64,000 nt of DNA from Geobacteraceae bacterium (GTDB taxonomy: Bacteria > Desulfobacterota > Desulfuromonadia > Geobacterales > Pseudopelobacteraceae), in contig JANXYR010000082.1 in the NCBI GenBank assembly GCA_025355965.1, forward strand, positions 1-64,000, written 5' to 3'. The notes under the pieces were generated by a model. That model was not told the origin of the DNA. It was given only the letters and a program-made list of their open reading frames with translations, and ran no database searches. Positions within the stretch are counted from its first letter, which is position 1, and the number at the start of each line of letters is the position of its first letter. The translations under genes and the position numbers were made by a program. Positions 42,600 through 51,187 of the stretch are shown here, piece by piece.

Positions 42600-45419
42600 A
42601 TGATGCCCACCGAATCCAGGCTTAAAGACTTTCAGGCAGCAATCGTTACTTACGGAAAAGAAAATCTCGGGGAGCTGTTGTATGCTCTTGACGAGAACAC
42701 CAAACAATTGTCGGGTTGCGAACAGGTCCGTATATATCTCGAAGACCTGACACGCGGGGCTCTTGCCTGTGCCCACGCAACCGGACTGTTCGATAAAGAA
42801 CTTGTCGAGACGAGCTTTCCGATCATTTCTTCTGAAGCTATCGTTTCAAGCGTCTTTGTCAGCCAAATTCCGGCAAATTTCAAGCTCTCCGAAGTTGACA
42901 AAAACTCCCCTGACCATGAATTTGCAGTTCGCTTCAAGCTCCGCTCCAGTTACGTCATGCCAATTGTCAGTCATGGAAAGTCAATCGGAGTCCTCTGCAT
43001 CGACCAGGACCACCCTGGCGAGGTGTTAAGCAGCCGTGCAAAAAGGCAGTTATCAGAGCTGACTGCAATTGTGGCCGACCACCTTGACCAGGCCAGAATC
43101 TATCATCAGCAAGTCAGCCTCGCCAGACGACTTGAGGAGTTCAAGGCGCGTGAGGCGGCCGGAATGATGGTCAGATCAGCGGTTAAACTTATTGAGAAGG
43201 TCTCTCTGGCGGCAGTACTTGTACCAAGCCAACAGGAGGGTGTCTCGGGAGCCCTGGAAACCCTTGCCAGCTACTCGGCAGATGAGACTCTGAAAAAAAA
43301 GTATGATCAACTGGGAGCACTGGATCTTCGCAAGGGGATGTCATTGATTTCCAACTATATTAACGACCAGGGGTTTATCACTGATGACCGCCTGTTAAAG
43401 CCGCTTTTCATCCCTGATCTGACTCAACACAATTTGCAGAAACGCGCTTTAACCGAATCTCTAGAGCTCCACTCGCTATACGTAGTCCCAAGATTCAACC
43501 AGGAAACCCGCCGCATAATATGTCTACTTAATTACTACTCTCATGACCTGTACCAGTTCAGCGATTTTGAAATGGGGTTGCTGCAGACTCATGCCGAAAT
43601 GGTAGAGAGGGTCATAAGCGAGGTTGGCGGGGAACATCTGGAAATCCGCGTCCTGTCCGAAATAAGTGATCTACTGAACGAGAGAACTGAGAGCCTTCAG
43701 CCGTTCTTAACCAGGGTCCTTTCCAAGGCAACGGAACTGATCGGTGCTGACACCGGCAGCATCGCCGTTGTGAACGAACGAGACGGCACAAAATGGCTGG
43801 TGGTGGAGGACGAGAATGGCACAATCATCGGCGCAAAGAACAAGGAGTGGCTGAAGAAATATATCCCGCCGTTAGTGGTCGGCGGCAATGAGCTGCCAAA
43901 AAATGAGCGAAGTCTGACCGGATATGTCGCTTTTACCAAACAGCCAAAAATAACCGCCAGGGTTGAATCCGAACTGCAGGGAGAAGGCTTTCATCGTTCC
44001 ATGAGCACCCTGCTGAAAAGCGAAATTGCTGTTCCGATTATTTGTGATGATGAGGTCATTGCCGTAATTTGCCTCAACTCGCTCCAGTACGATTACTTCC
44101 GTGAAGAGCATCGCCGTATCCTGCAAATTATCGGCTCCCTGACGGCCCGTCACGTATCAGATTTACAGCGCATTGAGCGCCTGCAGGGTGAGGTAAACCG
44201 GCTCACAACTGATGTTGCCTATAAGGATCCGCATGTTTCCTCCTATCGACTGGGCAATATCATCGGCAACAGCCAGAAATCTCAGGAGGTTGTTGACTTC
44301 ATTAACACTGTATCGCCGCCCCTCTTCAATCGAATTGTTTTCTGGTCACAGAACATTCTGCAGGAAGCAACAATTGGGCTCCCATCTATTTTGGTAACCG
44401 GCCAGACCGGGTCGGGCAAGGAGTTCTTTTTTAATAACCTCTACAACAAAATGAATGAGCTGTATCGCCGCGATATCAATCCCGGCGGTGAATTGCCGGT
44501 CAAAAAAACAAATATAGCGGCGTATTCCGGCGACTTGACCTATTCGGAACTATTTGGTCACAAAAAAGGCGCTTTTACAGGAGCTTATACCGATAGGCGC
44601 GGGATTTTGGAGGAAACCATAGGCGGCATCGTCTTTCTGGATGAAATCGGTGACGCCGACCCCAAAACGCAGGTCCAACTACTACGCTTTCTGGACAATG
44701 GCGGTTTCATGCGCCTCGGTGACAACACAGAACGCTACAGCAGGGTTCTGCTTGTTGCAGCAACCAATAAAAATCTGGCCGATGAGATAGCTGCCGGTCG
44801 TTTTCGCGAGGATCTATACCACCGGCTTTCCGAGCTTTCGATACGCCTGCCATCACTCAACGAACGCCGCGAGGATATACCTGACCTTTCGGTTCATTTT
44901 CTGGGGAAACTCTACCGCACCTACCGTGCTGAGGGCGATACAGGGGAGACACCTCCATACCTGTCCAAAGAAGCCAAAGAGATTCTGATGCGTCACAGTT
45001 ACAAGGGCAACATCAGGGAACTGCGTAGCATTCTGCTGCGGGCGCTGTTTTTTAGACAAAAAAGCGTCATAACTGGTGAAGCAATTAGCCTGGCCATTGC
45101 CGGGACGGGTTGTCTGGAAGAACGCACTCCGCCATCAGTTACCCATGATCTGGACCAGCGACTGGCGAGTGAAATAATTAACAAGATCACTACCGGTGGT
45201 GATTTCTGGGCAGATGTCTATGAGCCGTTCTCGCGCAGCGATATTTCACGCGAAACGGTGCGCCTGGTAATTGAGAACGCACGGGCTAAGGCTGGTAAAA
45301 CCATGCCGGCTGTGGCGCGTTATTTGAAAGCGATGACAAATGATGTAGAGAAAGAGGAGGAGCAACGACAGCTGTTCCGATTTAAGAATTTTCTCTACAA
45401 GACGGTCAAGATGGGATAA
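42600..45419 (+). CDS. sigma-54-dependent activator with GAF domains
   Basis: 939 residues. About 1-180, 200-340 and 345-520 are GAF-like sensory modules (for instance SYVMPIVSHGKSIGVLCID and ALTESLELHSLYVVPRFN). The AAA+ domain follows: Walker A GQTGSGKE at about 601-608, the sigma-54 contact loop GAFTGA at about 657-662 (HKKGAFTGAYTDRR), Walker B IVFLDEIGDAD and the arginine finger region FREDLYHRL. There is no clear Fis HTH at the C-terminus; RETVRLVIENARAKAGKTMP may be a remnant helix, so DNA binding is unclear. GGCAGGAGAT precedes tandem ATGs. Next to flgM, it may control motility, but no target is shown. Confidence 0.88.
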   Translation: MMPTESRLKDFQAAIVTYGKENLGELLYALDENTKQLSGCEQVRIYLEDLTRGALACAHATGLFDKELVETSFPIISSEAIVSSVFVSQIPANFKLSEVDKNSPDHEFAVRFKLRSSYVMPIVSHGKSIGVLCIDQDHPGEVLSSRAKRQLSELTAIVADHLDQARIYHQQVSLARRLEEFKAREAAGMMVRSAVKLIEKVSLAAVLVPSQQEGVSGALETLASYSADETLKKKYDQLGALDLRKGMSLISNYINDQGFITDDRLLKPLFIPDLTQHNLQKRALTESLELHSLYVVPRFNQETRRIICLLNYYSHDLYQFSDFEMGLLQTHAEMVERVISEVGGEHLEIRVLSEISDLLNERTESLQPFLTRVLSKATELIGADTGSIAVVNERDGTKWLVVEDENGTIIGAKNKEWLKKYIPPLVVGGNELPKNERSLTGYVAFTKQPKITARVESELQGEGFHRSMSTLLKSEIAVPIICDDEVIAVICLNSLQYDYFREEHRRILQIIGSLTARHVSDLQRIERLQGEVNRLTTDVAYKDPHVSSYRLGNIIGNSQKSQEVVDFINTVSPPLFNRIVFWSQNILQEATIGLPSILVTGQTGSGKEFFFNNLYNKMNELYRRDINPGGELPVKKTNIAAYSGDLTYSELFGHKKGAFTGAYTDRRGILEETIGGIVFLDEIGDADPKTQVQLLRFLDNGGFMRLGDNTERYSRVLLVAATNKNLADEIAAGRFREDLYHRLSELSIRLPSLNERREDIPDLSVHFLGKLYRTYRAEGDTGETPPYLSKEAKEILMRHSYKGNIRELRSILLRALFFRQKSVITGEAISLAIAGTGCLEERTPPSVTHDLDQRLASEIINKITTGGDFWADVYEPFSRSDISRETVRLVIENARAKAGKTMPAVARYLKAMTNDVEKEEEQRQLFRFKNFLYKTVKMG

Positions 45420-45430
45420 AAAAATCTGAA

Positions 45431-45464
45431 AGAAGGCCGGACATTATACACTGTCCGGCCTTCT
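45431..45464. terminator. bidirectional rho-independent terminator
   Basis: A perfect 13-bp stem AGAAGGCCGGACA (45431-45443) / TGTCCGGCCTTCT (45452-45464) with an 8-nt loop, flanked by TTTTG on the plus strand and a T-run on the minus strand. It ends both the activator gene (stop at 45419) and the cytochrome operon (stop at 45490). Confidence 0.9.
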
Positions 45465-45489
45465 TTTGTATTGAAGTTGAGTTATTTCG

Positions 45490-48400
45490 CTACCATGTCT
45501 TTATGCCCGGTCCGCTATGGCATCCACTCACAACAATAGTGCCGTGGGTGCATGTTGCGCCGCTGCCGCGCGGAGTTTTCGGCACAATACCAGTAGTAGT
45601 CCGGATAACATTTATCTGGCTGGAACCGCTTGTCATAGTTTTGTTGGGGCCATGATTTACTCCGGCACCGGAACCGGATGCAACAGTACCAGCGGCTATA
45701 GTACCGGTGAACCTTCCGGTACTGGTCACATTGGGATGGCATGTTCCGCATGTCGCCCCCTGATGACTTGGGTGCCGGGCATTACTGTTACTGCCCCTGA
45801 TATTTGGCCAAGTTGTGCTTGTAGGTGCTGCTGCAGTGCTGGTGCCACCGCTCCCGTGACATGACTTGCAGTTGCCAAGGCCATTGCCTGCAATCAGCGG
45901 GCTGGCAAGAGTATGGCACGACATGCAGTCTGGTGCCGTTCCTGCAGCAGCAGGATATGGTGAAGCGCTTGTGCCCAGGCTATGACAACCACCGGCCCCG
46001 GACAAGCAGGAGGTCGATGCTGTAGCGTTATGGGTAAGGTAAGGTACGCTGTGGACTACAACACTGGAAACTTCCACTAGACCATTGATGTGTTTTGACT
46101 TGTCCACAAATATGTTTGCGTAACTGTCACCGACCGTGTTGATGTTTGAGTGACAACTACACGTGGTTCCAATTGTCGCCGTACCGGGGAAACCAGCCGG
46201 GATGGTAACTGCCGGATGACCAGATACTGTAGAAGGCGGAAAACCATGACAGGTGCTGCAGGCAGACACCGACATAGTTCCTGGCAAGAAAGTGGTGCTC
46301 CAGACGGGGGTTCTGTTAGTCCCGGTGATGTCGCCGCCTGACATCTTGGCACCATGGCAATAAATGTTGGAACACTGCCCGGTGGTGTCATTGAACGTTG
46401 ATGCTGTTCCGCCACCAGCTATCAGAAGAGCACCGCTGCCGAAAGCGACAGGATTGGCTCGCCCGGTAGCGGAGCGGGCTTTGGACCGGGCCTGGTGATC
46501 AACTGTGCCGACACCAAGACCTGTATGACAATCGGCACAGGCAAGTGTCATGGTGGCCACTTTTGTTGAGCTAGCATGCGATCCATGAACAGCGGTAATA
46601 TTTGGATAACTGCTCCCGGATGGCGGAGATGCGTGACAGGACGTGCATCCACTCTGCGTCGTCACCGGACTTGTCAGGTGGCAATTCTGACAGCCTGGCG
46701 GCACTACTGAAGCTCCCGTTACCGCATCCTGATGGCATCCCAGGCAGGTGGAAGTAAAGGTGTGGCTTAGGTACGGGACAGCATGTGGTGCTATACCGGT
46801 TGTTACATCGATAACGCCGTTAATATGTTTGGTAGGAACAGTGAAACCTGTATTTGTCAAGTTCACATGAGTATGACAGACCACACAGGCTGTGGCGGAA
46901 GTGACGCCGGTGTGTGCGCTGTTTGCCGGCGGGAAACCATGACAAGTACCGCAACCCTGCAGATAGCCTGTCTGGCCCCATTGCGGAGCTTTGTTAATGC
47001 CACCGACAAGTGATGAGCCGTGACAATAGGTATTGGTACAAGCTCCGCTATAGCTGGGACTGAGTCCACCTGTTTTTGCCAACGTGCCGAAGACAACCGG
47101 GTTTGCCTGAACGGTAGCTGACCTAAGTCTGGATCGCTCAAGATGGTCAACAGTGCCAAGCCCCAGGCCGCTGTGACATTCACTACAGGTATTTGAGACA
47201 TTCAGGGCCATGTGCGATGCATGAGACCCCGCGCTGTTGGGATAGGTAACCCCACTAGGCGGATTTGTGTGGCAAGAGATACAATTGTTCGGGTTTGCCT
47301 GCGGGTCGAGCATGTGACAGTTCTGGCACCCTGGTGGCTTGGTAGTATTTGCGGCAATCTGATGGCATCCCAGACAGAAGGAAAAGTTGCTCCTGGCTGT
47401 TGCATTATGGTTATTGTATGGGACGCCATGCGTCGCAACACCTGGCCCACTAGGATGGCAACTTCTGGTTTGACTCAGTCCATTGGAAAAAGAGAAACTG
47501 AAACAACTTGGAGCTGCAGCAAGTGGACTTACTCGCCCCTGGCTAACATCATGGCACAGCACACAGGCATTGGCTCTGTTTCCAGCTGTGCGATGAGAAT
47601 AGATACCGCTCCCTTGCCAATCAGTTGGATGCGCTTTGGCAAAAGTGTGGCAGCTGGAACAGGCACTTGTTTTTGTGCCATCAGCCAAAGTTACTCCATT
47701 AAATGCAGTTGAACCGGTGGCGCCATGGCATGCCTGGCAAACGGTCAAGTCTTTCTTTGCTTCACCTCCATGAAGTGACGGTGGAATTGTAGCGGAGGGC
47801 GCATATGGAATCTGGTGGAAATGGCAAAGAGTATTATTGAAACAGCCGGCCAGAGTCATCGTTGCCGGAAATGGCGGTTTGACCGTTGAGTTCTCGCCAG
47901 CAGTATGGCAGATAGCGCAGGTTCCAACGTTGGCTGTATCAGTACTGCTGTGTGTTGGTGTGCCGACTATCCTGGAGAACCAGGGTTTTCTGGAATGTGG
48001 TGCATAAACACCACTACCGTGACAAGCGGCGTTATTAAAGCAGGTTACCGCAGCGCCGTTGATGAATGCAGCCCCATGACATGGTTGGCATGAGGAGAAA
48101 CCGGTATCCGAAGCTGGTGCTTTTTTGGCCTCTGTACCGTGCTGGTTTGGAGCTTTCCAGCCATCAAGATGGCCCGTTACTGCGTGGCAAAGAGTGTTGT
48201 TGAAACAGCCGGTTAAACCTATTTTGTCGCCAGCCCGCGGCCCCCGCGACGAGTTGGCTCCACCAGTATGGCATACGGCACATTGGCCGGCATTGCTGAC
48301 ATCGCTTGAAACATGAGAAGTACCACCTGATGTAGATCTCCACGGACTGGCCGGATGCGGTGCAGCAACGTTAGTTCCATGACAGCCGACTGTATTTAGA

Positions 48401-49185
48401 CAGCTCTGTTCGGCAGACCCACCATCATATCCGGCACCATGACATTGAGTACAGGCAATGAAGCCATTATCTCCCCCTGATACTGACTTGGCGGCCGCAC
48501 CATGCTCGAATGATGCCTTCCATCCGGTGGCATGCCCTTCTACTCCATGACAAAGCGTATTGTTGAAACAGCCGGGGGCTGTCCCCACAGGAGGCGTGAT
48601 CGATGGTTTCCGAATCGAGTTGGCCCCGGCACTGTGGCAGACGGCGCAACCGGTTGCGTTACTAGCATCAGAGTTCGTATGAGTGCGGCCACCAATATTC
48701 GATCGCCAAGGCTTGGGTGAATGTGGGGCCATGACACCCGCACCGTGACACCCGGCACTGTTCAGGCAGGTTTTTTTGGCGCTGCCCCCGGCAAAGTCTG
48801 AGCCATGACATACCTGGCAGTGTGCAATACCGTCTTTACCCGCTGCCAAGGCTTTGGCTGATGATCCGTGGGCATTCGGTGCAGACCACCCTGCCGGATG
48901 GCCCGACGGACCTGCCGGGTGACAGTTTATACCGCTGAGTGAAGCACTGAAGCAGCTCACGCCACTTATACCACCATTCAGATTTTTGCCATGGCATTCA
49001 AAACATGCGCTGGGGCCTGCCTGGTATCTCGCAGGGTGTAGCCCCCCATCGCCCGCTGTTGTCCATCCTGACGGGTGCTTACCTGTAACCGGATTAATAC
49101 TGGTAGCCTTTTCGTTACGTTTGGAACAGGCAAAGAGGGACAGGGTTAACACCGTGAAAAGAACCGTCTTAATCATGTAATTCAT
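45490..49185 (-). CDS. giant multiheme c-type cytochrome lipoprotein, 1231 aa
   Basis: ATG at 49185 with GGGAGGATC 8 nt upstream. The N-terminus has a lipoprotein signal (LFTVLTLSLFAC, lipid Cys20). I count 24 CXXCH sites. Others are two CX4CH (CTNTYCH, CSNIYCH, each followed by a CXXCHGFPP segment like the Geobacter TIGR01904 motif), six CX5CH (CFNNTLCH type), one CX6CH, two CX9CH, one CX14CH and one CXCH. Residues 123-455 are three tandem units of about 121 residues, each CXXCH-CX5CH-CXXCH-CX5CH. If most sites are used this is a heme-rich outer-surface conductor. It is the last gene of the barrel-cytochrome operon. Confidence 0.93.
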   Translation of the reverse strand: MNYMIKTVLFTVLTLSLFACSKRNEKATSINPVTGKHPSGWTTAGDGGLHPARYQAGPSACFECHGKNLNGGISGVSCFSASLSGINCHPAGPSGHPAGWSAPNAHGSSAKALAAGKDGIAHCQVCHGSDFAGGSAKKTCLNSAGCHGAGVMAPHSPKPWRSNIGGRTHTNSDASNATGCAVCHSAGANSIRKPSITPPVGTAPGCFNNTLCHGVEGHATGWKASFEHGAAAKSVSGGDNGFIACTQCHGAGYDGGSAEQSCLNTVGCHGTNVAAPHPASPWRSTSGGTSHVSSDVSNAGQCAVCHTGGANSSRGPRAGDKIGLTGCFNNTLCHAVTGHLDGWKAPNQHGTEAKKAPASDTGFSSCQPCHGAAFINGAAVTCFNNAACHGSGVYAPHSRKPWFSRIVGTPTHSSTDTANVGTCAICHTAGENSTVKPPFPATMTLAGCFNNTLCHFHQIPYAPSATIPPSLHGGEAKKDLTVCQACHGATGSTAFNGVTLADGTKTSACSSCHTFAKAHPTDWQGSGIYSHRTAGNRANACVLCHDVSQGRVSPLAAAPSCFSFSFSNGLSQTRSCHPSGPGVATHGVPYNNHNATARSNFSFCLGCHQIAANTTKPPGCQNCHMLDPQANPNNCISCHTNPPSGVTYPNSAGSHASHMALNVSNTCSECHSGLGLGTVDHLERSRLRSATVQANPVVFGTLAKTGGLSPSYSGACTNTYCHGSSLVGGINKAPQWGQTGYLQGCGTCHGFPPANSAHTGVTSATACVVCHTHVNLTNTGFTVPTKHINGVIDVTTGIAPHAVPYLSHTFTSTCLGCHQDAVTGASVVPPGCQNCHLTSPVTTQSGCTSCHASPPSGSSYPNITAVHGSHASSTKVATMTLACADCHTGLGVGTVDHQARSKARSATGRANPVAFGSGALLIAGGGTASTFNDTTGQCSNIYCHGAKMSGGDITGTNRTPVWSTTFLPGTMSVSACSTCHGFPPSTVSGHPAVTIPAGFPGTATIGTTCSCHSNINTVGDSYANIFVDKSKHINGLVEVSSVVVHSVPYLTHNATASTSCLSGAGGCHSLGTSASPYPAAAGTAPDCMSCHTLASPLIAGNGLGNCKSCHGSGGTSTAAAPTSTTWPNIRGSNSNARHPSHQGATCGTCHPNVTSTGRFTGTIAAGTVASGSGAGVNHGPNKTMTSGSSQINVIRTTTGIVPKTPRGSGATCTHGTIVVSGCHSGPGIKTW

Positions 49186-49198
49186 GGATGATCCTCCC

Positions 49199-49678
49199 TC
49201 AGCGATGGCATGCTATGCAGCGTTCATTATTGGCTCTGCCGTGACAACGGTAGCAGCTGGCCGGATCAAGTTTTCCTTCAATCTTGTGTAACGTCATAAA
49301 ATTACCACGATGCTGGAATTCACGGTCCGGGCGATCACCATAAACGGTGGATGGCTTCATTTCAACCTTGTTGGTGTGGCAGTCATTGCAGAAGGAGCTT
49401 TTATGACAGGTAGAGCAGAGACGGTCATCCGACGCAGCGTAAAAACGATGGTTCTTGACGAAAGATTGTGTGTGACTGAATGCATTGAAGGGCTTCATTG
49501 TTCCTTTTTGCTGGTCTTCATGACATTCGGAGCAATTTACCTGTTGCCCGACAGCCAGTGTTTCCGGATGCGAAGAGGGGAGACCGGGGACGGTTTTCAT
49601 CTGGGCACAGGAAGCCACTACTATGCCTACGAGCCCGGCTACTGCAAGGAGTAAAAACCTAATAATTGTTTTTCTCAT
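49199..49678 (-). CDS. five-heme c-type cytochrome lipoprotein
   Basis: The start is ATG 49678 (MRKTIIRFLLLAV), with GGAGGAAAGAA upstream and overlapping the barrel stop as ATGA; a longer frame into the barrel gene is not conserved. 159 residues with lipobox VVASC (Cys24). Heme sites are CSECH, CSTCH, CNDCH, CYRCH and CIACH. Small lipid-anchored cytochromes beside a barrel form the inner part of porin-cytochrome conduits in Geobacter (established for the omb-oma-omc and ext clusters). It lies 13 nt before the giant cytochrome gene. Confidence 0.92.
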   Translation of the reverse strand: MRKTIIRFLLLAVAGLVGIVVASCAQMKTVPGLPSSHPETLAVGQQVNCSECHEDQQKGTMKPFNAFSHTQSFVKNHRFYAASDDRLCSTCHKSSFCNDCHTNKVEMKPSTVYGDRPDREFQHRGNFMTLHKIEGKLDPASCYRCHGRANNERCIACHR

Positions 49679-50991
49679 TTCTTTCCTCCAGTAACTTTGT
49701 GGGTCATGTTGTAGGTCAAGCGGAGCAAAGCTTTGGCTTCTTCGATAAATTGAGGATTCCTGCCATAACTTAAGTCTCCGGAAAATGCCAAGGCAGGACT
49801 GATGTGATAACCAAGCGAGGTTGTCGCTTCCCAAGCCCGGCTTTCTTCATAAATACTATTTTTAAAAAAATCGCCAAGGACGTCGATTGCAGCAAAGTAA
49901 CCCTTGGTATCGCGCATGACATAGCAGCGCAGTTCATGGTAGGAGGCCGTAGGATTGGCTCCGACAGCGAATCCTTGCCCGGCGTTCAGATAATGGTAGC
50001 CTATGCCGCCGCGAATGGAGTTGTCTTTATAGTTAACCCTGACTTCTCCGCCAAAGCGGCTCGCAGTCCCAAATTCGCGGGTATATTTTTTGTAATCGGC
50101 GACTACTTCAAGGTTTTTGTTGACTTCATGCAATAAACTCAGCCCAGCCGAACTGGACTTGTCATTGGGATTGAGGACGGCAGCTGAAAAGGAGGTCCAG
50201 GGGTAGATGTAACTCTGGTCATGCTGTTGGTTGAATTCACCCGTCAGTACCAATCGCGGGACAAGCTTGATATTTAGCAGATAACTATGCTCTGCAAACT
50301 GCTTGGTTTCAGGGTTGTAGCTGCTGTGCCCGATGATGTCGACCTTTTGGAGTGGAGTTATCCAGACATCACCCCCGACCCTCCGGTAGTCTCTTGTAAC
50401 GTGCGTAACAAGTGTTGGAGCAGCACTTTCAAAGACTCCCGACAAGCCAACCTCAAGTAAACCTTTATAGCGGTAATTGACGCGGCCACCGGAAACTACG
50501 TCCCCCCTGCCATCGCTGTTTTCACCAACAATGTTGGTTGCATGTACGGTTGCCCCTCCGAAAGCGGACAGGCCCAATCCCAGCGGCAAGTCGGTACGAG
50601 AGCTGATACCGTCTATATGCTCGTTGACGACTCCTTCATGAATAAATAATCTTCCTGCACGGATAGTGGTGTTTGCCTGTTTGAGGCGGTACTGGAGGTA
50701 ACCATAGGTGAGATTCCCGGCGGTTTTATCGTCATTGTAGCTATTACCGGCCAAGTCAGCACGCCCCCAACCATAGAAGTGAAGTGAAAGATTGCCATCG
50801 CCAAGCTTAGCGGCAGTCAAGCCGAGGAATTGGGTGGCAGGGAGAAGCGTCTCCTTTTTTGCGCCCTCTATATCACTCTGGCCAATACCAAGGATAGTTC
50901 TGGAGTCAACAGTTACATCTGCTGCCATGACACCGGTGGGTAGAGTGAAAAGTGATGCTGCGCAAAGAATGGTGCAACATGTTTTCTTCAT
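49675..50991 (-). CDS. outer-membrane beta-barrel of porin-cytochrome conduit
   Basis: The start is ATG 50991 (MKKTCCTILCAASLF) with AGGAGT upstream; an 11-residue extension is possible but less likely. 438 residues with signal peptide ending VMAAD. Alternating strands with aromatic girdles occur throughout (LSLHFYGWGRADLAG, YGYLQYRLKQANTTIRAGRL, LNIKLVPRLVLTGEF), as in the Geobacter conduit barrels (ExtB/ExtI/OmbB types). It would hold cytochromes across the outer membrane. First gene of the three-gene operon. Confidence 0.85.
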   Translation of the reverse strand: MKKTCCTILCAASLFTLPTGVMAADVTVDSRTILGIGQSDIEGAKKETLLPATQFLGLTAAKLGDGNLSLHFYGWGRADLAGNSYNDDKTAGNLTYGYLQYRLKQANTTIRAGRLFIHEGVVNEHIDGISSRTDLPLGLGLSAFGGATVHATNIVGENSDGRGDVVSGGRVNYRYKGLLEVGLSGVFESAAPTLVTHVTRDYRRVGGDVWITPLQKVDIIGHSSYNPETKQFAEHSYLLNIKLVPRLVLTGEFNQQHDQSYIYPWTSFSAAVLNPNDKSSSAGLSLLHEVNKNLEVVADYKKYTREFGTASRFGGEVRVNYKDNSIRGGIGYHYLNAGQGFAVGANPTASYHELRCYVMRDTKGYFAAIDVLGDFFKNSIYEESRAWEATTSLGYHISPALAFSGDLSYGRNPQFIEEAKALLRLTYNMTHKVTGGKK

Positions 50992-51105
50992 GGAGTGACT
51001 CCTGTCTTTTAATTGTGAGAGCACAACGATTCAGTAATACTATCTTCAATTTAGAATTTAGCAACTCAGCCAAAAAAAATATACCGTTTTAAATACAACA
51101 ATAAG

Positions 51106-51122
51106 AAGATAATAGCTATCTT
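51106..51122 (-). promoter_or_regulatory. palindrome upstream of the conduit operon, possible operator
   Basis: AAGATA (51106-51111) and TATCTT (51117-51122) form 6-bp arms around ATAGC. It lies about 115 nt upstream of the barrel ATG, in an AT-rich interval with no gene. A weak sigma-70 candidate (TTGCTA, 16 bp, TAGTAT) lies downstream of it on the minus strand. Confidence 0.3.
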
Positions 51123-51145
51123 TTTTGTCCCGTATGGCACTAATG

Positions 51146-51170
51146 AAAAGCCGGCAAATTGCCGGCTTTT
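51146..51170 (-). terminator. rho-independent terminator of leuA
   Basis: AAAAGCCGGC (51146-51155) and GCCGGCTTTT (51161-51170) form a perfect 10-bp stem with a 5-nt loop, 18 nt after the leuA stop, ending in a short T-run on the minus strand. Confidence 0.85.
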
Positions 51171-51187
51171 CACGCAGAGACTAAACG

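Noticed and set aside
47212-47712. 166-codon frame antisense to the giant cytochrome
   Set aside because: Produced by the periodic Cys-His codons on the other strand; lies within the proven multiheme gene.
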